Below are positions 8,500-17,475 of a stretch of DNA of 64,000 nucleotides, piece after piece. The notes beneath the pieces were generated by a model. It was given only the letters and a program-made list of their open reading frames with translations, was not told the origin of the DNA and did not search any database. Source of the stretch: Knoellia koreensis (GTDB taxonomy: Bacteria > Actinomycetota > Actinomycetes > Actinomycetales > Dermatophilaceae); contig NZ_JABEPQ010000001.1 in the NCBI RefSeq assembly GCF_013041615.1, positions 922,976-986,975 of the forward strand, written 5' to 3'. The stretch's first letter is position 1. Each line of letters begins with the position of its first letter. A program made the position numbers and the translations under genes.

Positions 8500-9524
8500 G
8501 CCCCGTGACCCTCGGGAACGACCTCGGCCGCCGGCGGCGGCCCGGGTGCTGTGCCGTCACCGAACGGCCGACCGCCCAGCTCCTCCCGACCGTGGGGGGT
8601 CAGCCAGCCGGACAGGTCGGGGCCGAGCGGCACGATCCCCGTCGGGTTGATGTCGCGGTGCACGACGTAGTAGTGCTGTTTGATCTGCACGAAGTCCGTG
8701 GTGTCTCCGAACCCCGGCGTCTGGAACAGGTCCCGCGCATACGCCCACAGCACCGGCAGCTCGGTCAGCTTGGACCGGTTGCACTTGAAGTGCCCGTGGT
8801 AGACCGGGTCGAACCGCGCCAAGGTGGTGAAGAGCCGCACGTCCGCCTCGGTGATGGTGTCGCCCATGAGGAAACGCCTGGTCGCCAGCCGCTCCTCGAG
8901 CCAGTTGAGCGCGTCCCACAGCCGGCGGTATGCCGCGTCGTAGGACTCCTGCTCACCGGCGAACCCGCAGCGGTACACACCGTTGTTGACCTCGCGGTAG
9001 ACCCGGTCCATCACCTCGGTCATCTCGTCGCGCAACGCCTCCGGGTAGAGGTCGGGCGCACCCTCGCGGTGAAACGCAGTCCACTGCGTGGAGAAGTCGA
9101 GGGTGATCTGGGCGAAGTCGTTCGTGACCACCTCACCGCTGGTCTCCTCGACGATCGCCGGCACGGTGATCCCGCGCGGGTACCCCGGGAACCGCTTCTC
9201 GTATGCGTCCTTGAGCCGCGGGATGCCGAGCACCGGGTCGATGCCGCCGGGGTCGAGGTCGAACGTCCAGCTGTCCTGGTCGTGGGTCGGCCCGCAGAGC
9301 CCGAGCGAGATCGCGTCCTCGAGCCCGAGCAGCCGTCGCACGATGAGGGTGCGGTTCGCCCACGGGCACGCACGCGCCGCCACGAGGCGGTAGCGACCCG
9401 CCTCGACCGGCCACTGGCGGGCACCGTCGCCGTCGGGTCCGTCCTGCGGGTCCGCGACGATCCGGTCGGTGATGTAGTTGGTGTCTCGTTCGAAGGACTT
9501 CTCGACGTAGGTCTGCTGCGCCAT
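8496..9524 (-). CDS. Glutathione S-transferase family, glutathionyl-hydroquinone reductase-like (YqjG/ECM4)
   Basis: A 342-residue cytosolic thiol transferase. The thioredoxin-like N-terminal domain has the catalytic CPWA motif (in ARACPWANRTLIVRRLLGLE), followed by the long YPRGITVPAIVEE and VVTNDFAQI segments and an all-helical C-terminal GST domain. This is the omega-like class that reduces glutathionyl- (in Actinobacteria more likely mycothiolyl-) hydroquinones; the thiol partner here is inferred. Length and motif order match the family. It is first of a two-gene unit with the reductase at 7264-8499. Confidence 0.85.
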   Translation of the reverse strand: MAQQTYVEKSFERDTNYITDRIVADPQDGPDGDGARQWPVEAGRYRLVAARACPWANRTLIVRRLLGLEDAISLGLCGPTHDQDSWTFDLDPGGIDPVLGIPRLKDAYEKRFPGYPRGITVPAIVEETSGEVVTNDFAQITLDFSTQWTAFHREGAPDLYPEALRDEMTEVMDRVYREVNNGVYRCGFAGEQESYDAAYRRLWDALNWLEERLATRRFLMGDTITEADVRLFTTLARFDPVYHGHFKCNRSKLTELPVLWAYARDLFQTPGFGDTTDFVQIKQHYYVVHRDINPTGIVPLGPDLSGWLTPHGREELGGRPFGDGTAPGPPPAAEVVPEGHGA

Positions 9525-9531
9525 GCCTCCG

Positions 9532-9537
9532 AACCTA
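9532..9537 (-). promoter_or_regulatory. -10 box of leaderless GST-family gene
   Basis: TAGGTT on the minus strand, seven bases before the ATG at 9524. Confidence 0.45.
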
Positions 9538-9546
9538 CCCGCCGGT

Positions 9547-10923
9547 TCAGCCCCTCGCGCGGGTGTGGGCGATGAGGTCGCGGTACCAGTGGTAGGAGTC
9601 CTTGGGGGTGCGCACGAGGGTCTCGTAGTCGACGTGCACCAGCCCGAACCGCTCCTTGTAGCCCTCGGCCCACTCGAAGTTGTCGGTCGCCGACCAGGCG
9701 AAGTAGCCGCGCACGTCGGCTCCGTCCGCGATCTCGCCGGCGAGCGCCCGCAGGTGCGCGTCGTGGTAGGCGATCCGCTTCGGGTCGGCGACGCGTCCGT
9801 CGACGGGGTCGGCGTCGTGGTAGCTGCACCCGCTCTCGGTCACGTACACCGGCGGCAACGCCGCGGCATACCGGCCGCGCAGCGTCCGCACCAGCTCGGC
9901 GAGGGCCTCCGGCACGATCGGCCAGTTGAAGTCGGTGCGCTCGTAGCCCGCCAGCGGCCGGTTCTCGAACGGCAGCCCCGCGGGCACCTCGACCCCGCCG
10001 AGCTCCTCGGTCGCCGACCCCGCCCCGGGGGCGCCGATGCTGGCGGGGTTGTAGTAGTTGACGCCGAACCAGTCCAGCGGCTGGTGGATCGTCTCGAGGT
10101 CGCCGTCGCGGTACGTGGGAAAGCCCTGCTCCATGCCCTCCACCGGGTACCGCCCGAGCAGCACCGGGTCGGCAAACGTCCAGTTCCACAGGTTGTCGTA
10201 GACCTGCGCGGCCTCGCGGTCGGCGTCGCTGTCCGACGCGGGCCACACCGGCGCGTGGTTGCTCGCGATCCCGATCTCGTGCGCGCCCGCGGAGCGCAGC
10301 GCCTGGACGGCCAGACCGTGCCCGAGCAGCAGGTGGTGGGCGACCGGCAGGGCTTCGTAGCCGAGCCCGCGACCGGGCGCGTGGACGTCGAGCGCGTAGC
10401 CGAGCATCGTCACGACGTTGGGCTCGTTGAGGGTCATCCACCGGGCGACCCGGTCACCGAGGCGTTCACCGACGACGGAGGCGTATGCCGCGAAGTGCTC
10501 GGCGATGTCGCGTCCCGTCCAGCCCCCGGCATCCTCCAACGCCTGCGGGGTGTCCCAGTGGAAAAGCGTTGCGGCTGGCGCGATCCCGGCCGCCAGCAGC
10601 TCGTCGACCAGGCGGTCGTAGAAGTCGAGCCCAGCCTGGTTCACCTCACCCGTGCCGGCGGGCAGGATGCGCGGCCACGCGATCGAGAACCGGTAGCTGT
10701 CGACCCCGAGGTCACGCAGCAGGCCGACGTCCTGGGCATACCGGTGGTAGTGGTCGCAGGCGACCGCGCCGGTGTCACCGTTCGCGACCTTGCCGGGGAC
10801 GTCACAGAACGTGTCCCACACCGAGCGACCACGCCCGTCCTCGTCGACCGCACCCTCGATCTGGTACGACGCCGACGACGCCCCGAACACGAAATCCGTT
10901 GGCAGCGAAGGGAAGTCGGTCAT
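9547..10923 (-). CDS. Beta-glucosidase, glycoside hydrolase family 1
   Basis: A 458-residue TIM-barrel enzyme that hydrolyses beta-linked glucosides (or galactosides) by a retaining two-step mechanism. The GH1 N-terminal signature FVFGASSASYQIEGA is at 11-25, the acid/base Glu is in TLNEP (Glu167) and the nucleophile is in YVTESG (about Glu363; most GH1 enzymes have TENG, so Ser replaces Asn after the nucleophile). There is no signal peptide, so it is cytosolic and acts on imported disaccharides. It lies 12 bases downstream of the M20 gene and is probably co-transcribed. No sugar transporter or LacI-type regulator is nearby. Confidence 0.9.
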   Translation of the reverse strand: MTDFPSLPTDFVFGASSASYQIEGAVDEDGRGRSVWDTFCDVPGKVANGDTGAVACDHYHRYAQDVGLLRDLGVDSYRFSIAWPRILPAGTGEVNQAGLDFYDRLVDELLAAGIAPAATLFHWDTPQALEDAGGWTGRDIAEHFAAYASVVGERLGDRVARWMTLNEPNVVTMLGYALDVHAPGRGLGYEALPVAHHLLLGHGLAVQALRSAGAHEIGIASNHAPVWPASDSDADREAAQVYDNLWNWTFADPVLLGRYPVEGMEQGFPTYRDGDLETIHQPLDWFGVNYYNPASIGAPGAGSATEELGGVEVPAGLPFENRPLAGYERTDFNWPIVPEALAELVRTLRGRYAAALPPVYVTESGCSYHDADPVDGRVADPKRIAYHDAHLRALAGEIADGADVRGYFAWSATDNFEWAEGYKERFGLVHVDYETLVRTPKDSYHWYRDLIAHTRARG

Positions 10924-10935
10924 GGCTGGCCCGCC

Positions 10936-12300
10936 TCAGCCCTTGAGCGCACCGAGCCGAGCCAGCAGCACGGCCTCGGCCACGCAGACCTTCTCGAACT
11001 CCTCGAGGTGGAGCGACTCGTTCGCGCCGTGAGCGCGCGTGTCGGGGTCCTCGACCCCGGTCACGAGGATGCCCGCGTCCGGGAACTTCTCGGCGAAGGC
11101 GGCGACGAACGGGATGGAGCCACCGACACCGATGTCCACCGGCTGCACGCCCCACGCGTCGGCGAAGGCCGCCCGCGCCTGGTCGTAGACCGGCCCGTCC
11201 GCGTTGGCCGCGAAGCCGGACCCCTGGTCGTCCAAGGTGACCTCGACCTTCGCACCCCACGGCGTGTGCTTCTCCACGTGACGCCGCACCGCGGCATACG
11301 CCTCCAGGGGGTCCTCGTCGGCGGCGAGGCGGATCGACACCTTGGCGCTGGCCGTGGGCACCAGGGTGTTCGACGACTTGGCGACCGACGGGGCGTCGAT
11401 GCCGATGACGGTCGCGGTCGGCTTGGCCCAGATGCGGTCCAGCAGTGACCCGGTGCCGACGGTCTCGACGCCGTCGAGCAGCCCCGACTCCTCGCGCAAC
11501 CGCGCCTCGTCGAAGTCCAGCTGGCTCGCAGTCCCTGCCGAAAGTCCTTCCACCGCAACGTCACCCGCGTCGTCGTGGAACGAGGCCAGGATGCGGATGA
11601 GTGGCATGAGCGCGTCCGGGACGGCCCCACCGAACATGCCGGAGTGGATGCCGTGGTCGAGCGTCGTCACCGTGATGACCACGCGGATGAGGCCGCGCAG
11701 GGTGGTGGTGAGGGCGGGCTCGCCGATGGCCCAGTTGGTCGAGTCGGCGAGGACGATCGCGTCGGCGCGCAGCTTCTCGCCGTGCTTGTCGAGGATCGTC
11801 GGCAGCGAGTCGGAGCCGATCTCCTCCTCGCCCTCGACGAAGATCGTCACCCCGACGGGCAGGTTGCCCGAGTGGGCCCGCAGCGCGGCGACGTGGGCCA
11901 TGACGCCGGCCTTGTCGTCGGCGGCGCCACGGCCGTAGAGCCGGCCGTCGCGCTCGGTCGGCTCGAACGGCGGGCTGTCCCAGTCGGCGTCGTCACCCGG
12001 CGGCTGCACGTCGTGGTGCGCGTAGAGCAGGACGGTCGGGGCGCCCTGCGGCCCGTCGATGTGGCCGATCACCGCGGGGCGGCCGCCCTCGCGGACGATC
12101 TCCACGTCGAGCCCCTCCGCGCGCAGCAGCTCGGCGGTCGCCTCGGCGCTGCGGTCGACCTGGGCCTGGTCGAAGGCGTCGAGGCTGACGCTGGGGATGC
12201 GGGTGAGGGCTTCGAGGTCCTGGCGCACCTGCGGCATGAGGCCGGCCACGGTGCTGCGGAGCGCGGTGATCTGGTCAGGGGTGAGCACGTCGTCGGTCAC
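10936..12300 (-). CDS. M20-family metallodipeptidase
   Basis: A 454-residue M20 peptidase that hydrolyses short peptides with two zinc ions. Visible motifs are the first metal segment LLYAHHDVQPPGDDADW, the bridging-Asp region GRGAADDKAGVMAHV and the catalytic base FVEGEEEIGS. The dimerisation (lid) domain follows from about residue 200, and a late HGANE supplies the last metal ligand. GTG at 12300 is chosen because a -10 box (12308-12313) is seven bases upstream. It leads a two-gene unit with the beta-glucosidase. Substrate range is not deducible. Confidence 0.88.
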   Translation of the reverse strand: MTDDVLTPDQITALRSTVAGLMPQVRQDLEALTRIPSVSLDAFDQAQVDRSAEATAELLRAEGLDVEIVREGGRPAVIGHIDGPQGAPTVLLYAHHDVQPPGDDADWDSPPFEPTERDGRLYGRGAADDKAGVMAHVAALRAHSGNLPVGVTIFVEGEEEIGSDSLPTILDKHGEKLRADAIVLADSTNWAIGEPALTTTLRGLIRVVITVTTLDHGIHSGMFGGAVPDALMPLIRILASFHDDAGDVAVEGLSAGTASQLDFDEARLREESGLLDGVETVGTGSLLDRIWAKPTATVIGIDAPSVAKSSNTLVPTASAKVSIRLAADEDPLEAYAAVRRHVEKHTPWGAKVEVTLDDQGSGFAANADGPVYDQARAAFADAWGVQPVDIGVGGSIPFVAAFAEKFPDAGILVTGVEDPDTRAHGANESLHLEEFEKVCVAEAVLLARLGALKG

Positions 12301-12307
12301 GCAGCCG

Positions 12308-12313
12308 ACCCTA
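12308..12313 (-). promoter_or_regulatory. -10 box of leaderless M20 dipeptidase gene
   Basis: TAGGGT on the minus strand, seven bases before the GTG at 12300. Confidence 0.45.
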
Positions 12314-12351
12314 GTGGGTGCGCGGATTCGGGCCGTGGCGTCCCCACGGCA

Positions 12352-12357
12352 TACCCT
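12352..12357 (+). promoter_or_regulatory. -10 box of leaderless DUF3043 gene
   Basis: TACCCT, six bases before the GTG at 12364. It starts inside a CGGCATAC octamer (12347-12354), with the same octamer-to-start spacing (nine bases) as at nadA. Confidence 0.45.
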
Positions 12358-12363
12358 TGGGTC

Positions 12364-12945
12364 GTGTTCGGACGCAGCAAGACCATCAATGAGGAGCAGG
12401 CCGAGACGGTCGCGCGCCCCCAGCGCGAGGGTGCCAAGAACCGGCCCACTCCCAAGCGCAAGGACCAGGAGGCCGCGCGCAAGCGCCCCCTGGTCGAGAC
12501 CGACCGCAAGGCGGCGCGCGAGCGCGAGCGGCAGGCCCGCCGCGAGGCCTCGCTCAAGCAGCGGCAGGCGATGGTCACCGGCGACGACGCGGGTCTCCCG
12601 CCGCGCGACAAGGGCCCGGTCCGGCGCTACATCCGCGACTTCGTCGACGCCCGCTGGAGCGTGGGCGAGTTCCTGCTGCCGGTCATGCTGGTCGTGCTGG
12701 CGCTGTCGTTCATCCAGAAGCCGATCGTCTTCGCCATCGTCTCGATCGGCGTCTACGGCCTCATCGCGGTCGCCGCGCTCGACGGTTTCCTCATGTGGCG
12801 CAAGCTCAAGCGCCAGCTCGTCACCAAGTTCGGCGAGGACAAGGTCGGACGCGGCCTGGCCATGTATGCCGTGATGCGCGGTTTCCAGATCCGCCGCGCC
12901 CGTATGCCCAAGCCGCAGGTCGACCGGGGTCAGTACCCGTCGTAA
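12364..12945 (+). CDS. DUF3043 domain membrane protein
   Basis: A 193-residue actinobacterial protein of unknown function. The first 90 residues are highly charged (runs such as KRKDQEAARKRP and ARERERQARREA, likely coiled or disordered). They lead to RRYIRDFVDARWSVGEFLLP, two transmembrane helices (about 104-122 and 126-146) and a basic C-terminus. The order of charged N-terminus, RDFVDAR motif and two membrane spans is characteristic of DUF3043. The start is the GTG with a -10 box six bases before it. It converges with the 71-residue gene (11-base gap). Confidence 0.8.
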   Translation: MFGRSKTINEEQAETVARPQREGAKNRPTPKRKDQEAARKRPLVETDRKAARERERQARREASLKQRQAMVTGDDAGLPPRDKGPVRRYIRDFVDARWSVGEFLLPVMLVVLALSFIQKPIVFAIVSIGVYGLIAVAALDGFLMWRKLKRQLVTKFGEDKVGRGLAMYAVMRGFQIRRARMPKPQVDRGQYPS

Positions 12946-12956
12946 CCAGTGGGCTG

Positions 12957-13172
12957 CTACTCGGCCGCCCGCAGGCTCATCGGCCCGTAGACGACCTCAC
13001 CCTCGCGGTGCAGCACCACGGCGTCGACCCCGGCGTCGGCCAGCTCGTGCCACGCCTCGCCGAACCAGTTCTCGGCGTCGGACTGTGACGGGAACGCCGT
13101 CGTCGTCAGCGCCTCGCCCTCCAGCTGCTTGCCATCGGCGTCGAGATACGTCCAGGTCCATGCCTCGCTCAT
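12957..13172 (-). CDS. Small conserved actinobacterial protein, unknown function
   Basis: A 71-residue acidic protein (starts MSEAWTWTYLDADG) with no signal peptide or membrane span. The pattern of an aromatic strand, FPSQSDAENWFGEAWHELADAGVDAVVL and EVVYGPMSL suggests a small alpha/beta fold. I recognise it only as a type common in Actinobacteria. The -10 box is six bases before the ATG and overlaps that of the divergent ABC gene. Confidence 0.7.
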   Translation of the reverse strand: MSEAWTWTYLDADGKQLEGEALTTTAFPSQSDAENWFGEAWHELADAGVDAVVLHREGEVVYGPMSLRAAE

Positions 13173-13178
13173 GGGTGC

Positions 13179-13188
13179 AGCCTAGAGT
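13179..13188. promoter_or_regulatory. Bidirectional promoter with overlapping -10 boxes
   Basis: The minus-strand TAGGCT (13179-13184) serves the 71-residue gene and the plus-strand TAGAGT (13183-13188) serves the ABC ATPase; they share the bases TA at 13183-13184. Each lies 6-7 bases before its start codon (13172 and 13196). Confidence 0.5.
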
Positions 13189-13195
13189 CGCCATC

Positions 13196-14668
13196 GTGAT
13201 CGCGGTCGACGGGCTCCAGGCGGGGTATGCCGGGCAGCCGGTCCTCGTCGACGTCACCTTCGCGGTGCCCGAGGGCGAGTTCGTGCTGGTGGTGGGTCGC
13301 ACCGGCGCGGGCAAGTCGACACTGCTGCGCGCCGTCCGGGACCAGGTCCCCGGTGCGGGTTTCGTGCCGCAGGACCCGCTGCAGGCCGTGACGGGTGGGA
13401 CGGTGGAGTCCGCGATCGGCGCGTCGGGTCGGCGCCTGGAGGAGCTGCTCGACCTGTTCGACCTCGCCGCCCTGCGCGACAGGCACGTGTCGACGCTGTC
13501 CGGGGGGCAGCAGCAGCGGGTCGCCATCGCTGCCGCGCTCGCGCCCGGTCCGCGGGTGCTGGTGCTGGACGAGCCGACCTCGGCCCTGGACCCGGTCGCC
13601 GCAGAGGAGGTGCTCGCCAGCCTGCACCGCCTGGCCCACGACGTCGGCACCACGCTGCTCGTGGCCGAGCACCGGCTCGAACGCGTGGTGCACCACGCCG
13701 ACGCGGTGCTGGTCGTTGCGGACCGGCGCGTGGTGGGCCCACGCGACCCTGCGACGGCGATGGCCGACTCACCGGTGCGACCGCCCCTCGTGGACCTTGG
13801 TCGCGCGCTGGGGTGGTCGCCCCTGCCACTGTCCGTCCGTCAGGCCCGTCGTGCCGGCGCCGACCTCCGCTCTCAGCTCGCCGCGGTCCCAGCACCGGGT
13901 CACGTCGCCGCCGGTCGCGCCACCCTCGCGCCTCCCAGCGCCACGACCCGTCACCTCGGCGTCCTGCGCGGGGACGTCGTGGCCCTGCGCGGTGTCGACC
14001 TCGAGCTGCGGGCCGGTGAGGTCGTCGCCCTCATGGGGCGCAACGGCTCCGGCAAGTCCACCCTGCTCGGCGCGCTGGCCGGAACGCTGTCGGCGACCCA
14101 CGGCCGCGTCACGAACGGCGCACCGGTGCTGCTCGCGCCACAGGACCCGGCCGCGGTCCTCGCTGCGCACACCGTCGGCGACCAGCTCGCCGCGAGCGGC
14201 TCACCGAGTGCCGCTGCGGCAGCTGCGAACCTGTTCACGCGACTAGCCGGCACGGTTGCGCCCACCCAGCCGCTGACGAATCTCTCTCAGGGACAACGGA
14301 TGTCGCTCGCCCTCGCGACCCGCCTCTCGCCCGCCCTCGACAACTCGGACAGCACGCCCACCCCTGCGGTCATCCTGCTCGACGAACCAACCCGCGGGCT
14401 CGACTACGACGCGAAGGCCGTGCTCGCCGACGTGGTCCGAGGTCTGGCGCAGGCAGGGCACGCGGTCGTCGTCGCCACCCACGACGTCGAGCTCGCCGCC
14501 GACCTGGCCACCCGGGTCGTGGTGCTGGCGGAGGGCGAGGTCGTGAGCGACGGACCGGCCTGGCAGGTGCTGGCCGACTCCCCCGCCTTCGCCCCGCAGG
14601 TGGCCAAGGTCGTGCACCCCGCGGCATACCTCACGACCGGCGAGGTCCTCGCCGCGCTCGACCACTGA
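13196..14668 (+). CDS. ECF-type ABC transporter ATPase, two fused nucleotide-binding domains
   Basis: A 490-residue cytosolic protein made of two ABC domains. Domain 1: Walker A GRTGAGKS, signature LSGGQQQR, Walker B LVLDEPTSALD. Domain 2: Walker A GRNGSGKS, signature-like LSQGQRMSLA, Walker B ILLDEPTRGLD. The arrangement matches the fused EcfA-EcfA' energising subunits of energy-coupling-factor importers, which take up vitamins or metal ions with an EcfT scaffold and an S component. No EcfT or S gene is in the window, so it may work with parts encoded elsewhere. GTG at 13196 follows a -10 box by seven bases. It converges with DedA (two-base gap). Confidence 0.85.
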   Translation: MIAVDGLQAGYAGQPVLVDVTFAVPEGEFVLVVGRTGAGKSTLLRAVRDQVPGAGFVPQDPLQAVTGGTVESAIGASGRRLEELLDLFDLAALRDRHVSTLSGGQQQRVAIAAALAPGPRVLVLDEPTSALDPVAAEEVLASLHRLAHDVGTTLLVAEHRLERVVHHADAVLVVADRRVVGPRDPATAMADSPVRPPLVDLGRALGWSPLPLSVRQARRAGADLRSQLAAVPAPGHVAAGRATLAPPSATTRHLGVLRGDVVALRGVDLELRAGEVVALMGRNGSGKSTLLGALAGTLSATHGRVTNGAPVLLAPQDPAAVLAAHTVGDQLAASGSPSAAAAAANLFTRLAGTVAPTQPLTNLSQGQRMSLALATRLSPALDNSDSTPTPAVILLDEPTRGLDYDAKAVLADVVRGLAQAGHAVVVATHDVELAADLATRVVVLAEGEVVSDGPAWQVLADSPAFAPQVAKVVHPAAYLTTGEVLAALDH

Positions 14669-14670
14669 CC

Positions 14671-15357
14671 TCAGCGCGCGCTGGTGACCTCGTCCCGCGA
14701 GTGCTCGACCTCGTCGACCGGGCGGCGGGCGCGCTGCACCGCGCGACGCACGACAACGGCGATGAGCAGCACGCCGAGACCGGCGAGCAGGATGTTGCTC
14801 GCGGTGCCCACGTAGCTGCCCACCTTCTCCCACTGGGTGCCGAGGGCGTACCCGGCGCCGACGAGGGCGGCGTTCCAGATGGCGCTGCCCGCGGCCGTCG
14901 CGAGGCTGAACGGGAGCAGGGGCATCCGCTGGGCACCCGCAGGCAGCGAGATGAGGCTGCGGACGCCCGGCACGAACCGGCCGAAGAACACCGAGCTGCG
15001 CCCGTGGCGGTGGAACCAGTCCGACGCCTTGTCGAGGTCCGCGCGGTCCACGAGCGGCACCTTCGACACCAGGGTCAGGGCCCGCTCGAGCCCGAGCCGC
15101 GCCCCGAGCGCGTAGAAGACCCAGGCGCCGATGAGCGAACCGGCGGTCGCCAGCACGACGACCCACAGCAGCGACAGGCGTCCCTGGTGGGCGAGGAATC
15201 CGGCGAGTGGGAGCACGACCTCGCTCGGCACGGGTGGCACGAGGGTCTCGAGCAGGGTGAGCACCCCCACCCCGACCTCGCCGACCGTGTCGATGAAGTC
15301 CGCGAAGAACCCGGTCAGTCCGGTCAGCTGGGGGTCAGTGGCTGCCAGCGCAGTCAT
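14671..15357 (-). CDS. DedA family membrane protein
   Basis: A 228-residue integral membrane protein. It has the DedA/VTT signature: LLETLVPPVPSEVVLPLAGF in the first hairpin, GSLIGAWVFYALGARLG, then FFGRFVPGVRSLISLPAGAQRM and a C-terminal membrane hairpin. DedA proteins help recycle undecaprenyl phosphate and phosphatidylethanolamine across the membrane and maintain proton-motive force. The conserved acidic Glu in PPVPSE and the FxGRFxPxxR motif are intact. The last 25 residues are charged and cytoplasmic. Confidence 0.9.
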   Translation of the reverse strand: MTALAATDPQLTGLTGFFADFIDTVGEVGVGVLTLLETLVPPVPSEVVLPLAGFLAHQGRLSLLWVVVLATAGSLIGAWVFYALGARLGLERALTLVSKVPLVDRADLDKASDWFHRHGRSSVFFGRFVPGVRSLISLPAGAQRMPLLPFSLATAAGSAIWNAALVGAGYALGTQWEKVGSYVGTASNILLAGLGVLLIAVVVRRAVQRARRPVDEVEHSRDEVTSAR

Positions 15358-15412
15358 GCCCCAAGTCTGGGCGAAGGACCTGAGTCCTTTCTGTGTGCCA
15401 CCTGAACGTGGG

Positions 15413-16297
15413 TCAGCCCGGTGGACCCGCTTGCACGCGGCGGCGCAGCTCGGCCTGACCCGAGGCGTCCATCGGCAGCGACCACCACGACTCGACCCAC
15501 CACGTGGCGCCGGCGTCGGCCCAGTCGGCGGGCGTGCCCTCGAGCTGCACGAACTCGCCGCTGCTGTCCGCCTCGACCACGCAGTCGTACCCGTCCCACG
15601 GCAGCCCGGCGTCCTCGCGCATCCCGCGCACGATCGAGGTGATCTCGGCGTAGGAGTTCAGGTCGTACCCCGAACCCGGTCCGTCCCGCGTGGGATCCAC
15701 GACCGAGGCCAGTAGACCGTCCCACCTGGCCGCCCGCGCGAGCGACGGCTGGCGCGCCTTGCCCTTGAGCCACGCGCCCACGACCCAGACGGGTGGGTGC
15801 GGGCGCTGGACCGGTGGCGGCGGGCCGGGCGGTCCGCCGTCGACCGGTGCGCCGCCATCCACCGGCCCGACCTGCCAGTGCCTGCCGTCGAAGGTGAACG
15901 GTGTCTCCGGCTCGCCGAAGAGCCCAGCCATCACCGCTAACCCCTCGTCGAGCTTCTCGGCACGGGCGCGTCGACCCTCGTCGGCCTCGAACCGGGTCCA
16001 CCCCGAGTGCAGGGCGCCCAACCCGACGGCCATGGTCACGCGCCCACCACTGAGCCGGTCGACGGTGCTCACCATCGAGGCGAGGTCCCATGGGCGGTGC
16101 CGGGACGCGGGCGTCAGCAGCGTGCCGAGCCGGATCCGTGAGGTGAGCATCGCCGCGGCGGCCATCGACACCCACGCGTGCTCGCCGTAGAGCGACTCCC
16201 AGGTGAACACGCCGTCCCAGCCGTGCTCCTCCCCCAGGGCGGCGAGCTCGGCGAACTCGCGCGCGTCGGCATACGGCACCACGAAGCCATATCGCAT
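15413..16297 (-). CDS. LLM-class flavin-dependent oxidoreductase
   Basis: A 294-residue luciferase-like monooxygenase-fold protein: MRYGFVVPYADAREFAELAALGEEHGWDGVFTWE, RIRLGTLLTPASRHRPWDLASMVSTVDRLSGGRVTMAVGLG and a C-terminal TIM-barrel end. The family uses reduced FMN or F420; the cofactor and substrate cannot be assigned. The ATG at 16297 is chosen over the in-frame start eight codons upstream because a TAGCGT -10 box lies seven bases before it. Confidence 0.82.
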   Translation of the reverse strand: MRYGFVVPYADAREFAELAALGEEHGWDGVFTWESLYGEHAWVSMAAAAMLTSRIRLGTLLTPASRHRPWDLASMVSTVDRLSGGRVTMAVGLGALHSGWTRFEADEGRRARAEKLDEGLAVMAGLFGEPETPFTFDGRHWQVGPVDGGAPVDGGPPGPPPPVQRPHPPVWVVGAWLKGKARQPSLARAARWDGLLASVVDPTRDGPGSGYDLNSYAEITSIVRGMREDAGLPWDGYDCVVEADSSGEFVQLEGTPADWADAGATWWVESWWSLPMDASGQAELRRRVQAGPPG

Positions 16298-16304
16298 GCA
16301 GGCG

Positions 16305-16310
16305 ACGCTA
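16305..16310 (-). promoter_or_regulatory. -10 box of leaderless LLM oxidoreductase gene
   Basis: TAGCGT on the minus strand, seven bases before the ATG at 16297. Confidence 0.45.
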
Positions 16311-16344
16311 CGCGGCCCCACCGACAGCGTCGTGGCGCCGCACG

Positions 16345-16368
16345 CTCACGACCTCACGACCTCACGAC
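16345..16368. repeat. 8-bp tandem repeat at the gcvT stop codon
   Basis: CTCACGAC occurs three times in tandem; the third unit contains the gcvT stop (16362-16364). No function is evident. Confidence 0.6.
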
Positions 16369-17468
16369 TCCCGGACGTCGACCTCGACGAAGGGCGGCTT
16401 GGTCACCGTCACGGGCACCTCACGTCCGCGGACGTCGACGACGAGCTCGTCGCCGGCGGCGACGTCGGGAGCCAGCAGCGCCAACGCGATCCCGTTCTTG
16501 AGGGTCGGGCTGAACGTCCCCGAGGTGACCTCGCCGACCAGCTCACCGTCGCGCTTCACGGGGTTTCCGGCGCGAGGTATGCCGCGCCCGGTCGCGAGCA
16601 GTCCCCACGCCACACGCGCGGGGCCGGCTTCCTTCTCCGCGACCAGCGCGTCCTTGCCCCAGAAGGCGTCCTTCTTCCACCCGACCGCCCAGCCGACGCG
16701 TGCCTGCACCGGGGTGATCTCGGGCGTGAGCTCGTGGCCGTGCAGGGCATAGCCCATCTCGGTGCGCAGGGTGTCGCGCGCGCCCAGCCCGCACGGCAGG
16801 CCGGCATACGGCTCGACCGCTGTCATCAGTGCGTCCCACAGGTCGCCGGCGACCTCCCACGCGGGCACGAGCTCGTAGCCGCGCTCCCCCGTGTAACCGG
16901 TGCGGCACACGATGACGGGGTGGCCGTTCCACTGCGTCTCGACGAACGACATGTACTCGTGCCCCGACGGCAGCCCGAGCGACTCGAGGACCTCGTCGCT
17001 CTTCGTGCCCTGGACGGCGATGACGCCGTAGCGGTCGTGCAGGTTCTCCACCGTGATGCCGTCGGGGGCGGCCTCCGACAGGAGCCGCACCACCTCGGCC
17101 GTGTTGGCGGCGTTGGGGATGAGGAACACGTCGTCGTCGCTGCGCAGGTAGGCGATGAGGTCGTCGACGACGCCGCCAGTTTCGTTGCAGCACAACGTGT
17201 ACTGCGCCTTGCCCTCGTGGATGCGACCGAGGTCGTTGGCGAGGGTCGCGTTGACGAAGTCGCGTGCGCCCGGTCCGCTCACCCGCGCCTTGCCGAGGTG
17301 GGAGACGTCGAAGACCCCGACCGAGGTGCGCACCGCGGTGTGCTCGCGCACGACCCCGCCGCCGGGGTACTCAATGGGCATCGACCACCCGCCGAAGTCG
17401 GCCAGCTTGGCGCCGAGCGCCACGTGCCGGTCGTGCAGGGGGGACGTCTTGAGGGCCTCGTCGCTCAT
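16362..17468 (-). CDS. gcvT: Aminomethyltransferase (glycine cleavage system T protein)
   Basis: GcvT (368 residues) transfers the methylene group from aminomethyl-lipoyl GcvH to tetrahydrofolate, releasing ammonia. Family features: [30 protein letters not shown] at the N-terminus, [30 protein letters not shown] and the C-terminal [19 protein letters not shown]. The ATG at 17468 is supported by a TAGCGT box seven bases before it. A leaderless mRNA leaves no room for a glycine riboswitch. gcvP and gcvH are not in the window. It is divergent from pepA. Confidence 0.95.
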   Translation of the reverse strand: MSDEALKTSPLHDRHVALGAKLADFGGWSMPIEYPGGGVVREHTAVRTSVGVFDVSHLGKARVSGPGARDFVNATLANDLGRIHEGKAQYTLCCNETGGVVDDLIAYLRSDDDVFLIPNAANTAEVVRLLSEAAPDGITVENLHDRYGVIAVQGTKSDEVLESLGLPSGHEYMSFVETQWNGHPVIVCRTGYTGERGYELVPAWEVAGDLWDALMTAVEPYAGLPCGLGARDTLRTEMGYALHGHELTPEITPVQARVGWAVGWKKDAFWGKDALVAEKEAGPARVAWGLLATGRGIPRAGNPVKRDGELVGEVTSGTFSPTLKNGIALALLAPDVAAGDELVVDVRGREVPVTVTKPPFVEVDVRES

Positions 17469-17475
17469 GGCGCGA

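Noticed and set aside
9525-9531. CGGAGGC as the ribosome site of the GST-like gene
   Set aside because: It touches the ATG, too close for normal use; the TAGGTT box at the leaderless spacing is a better explanation.
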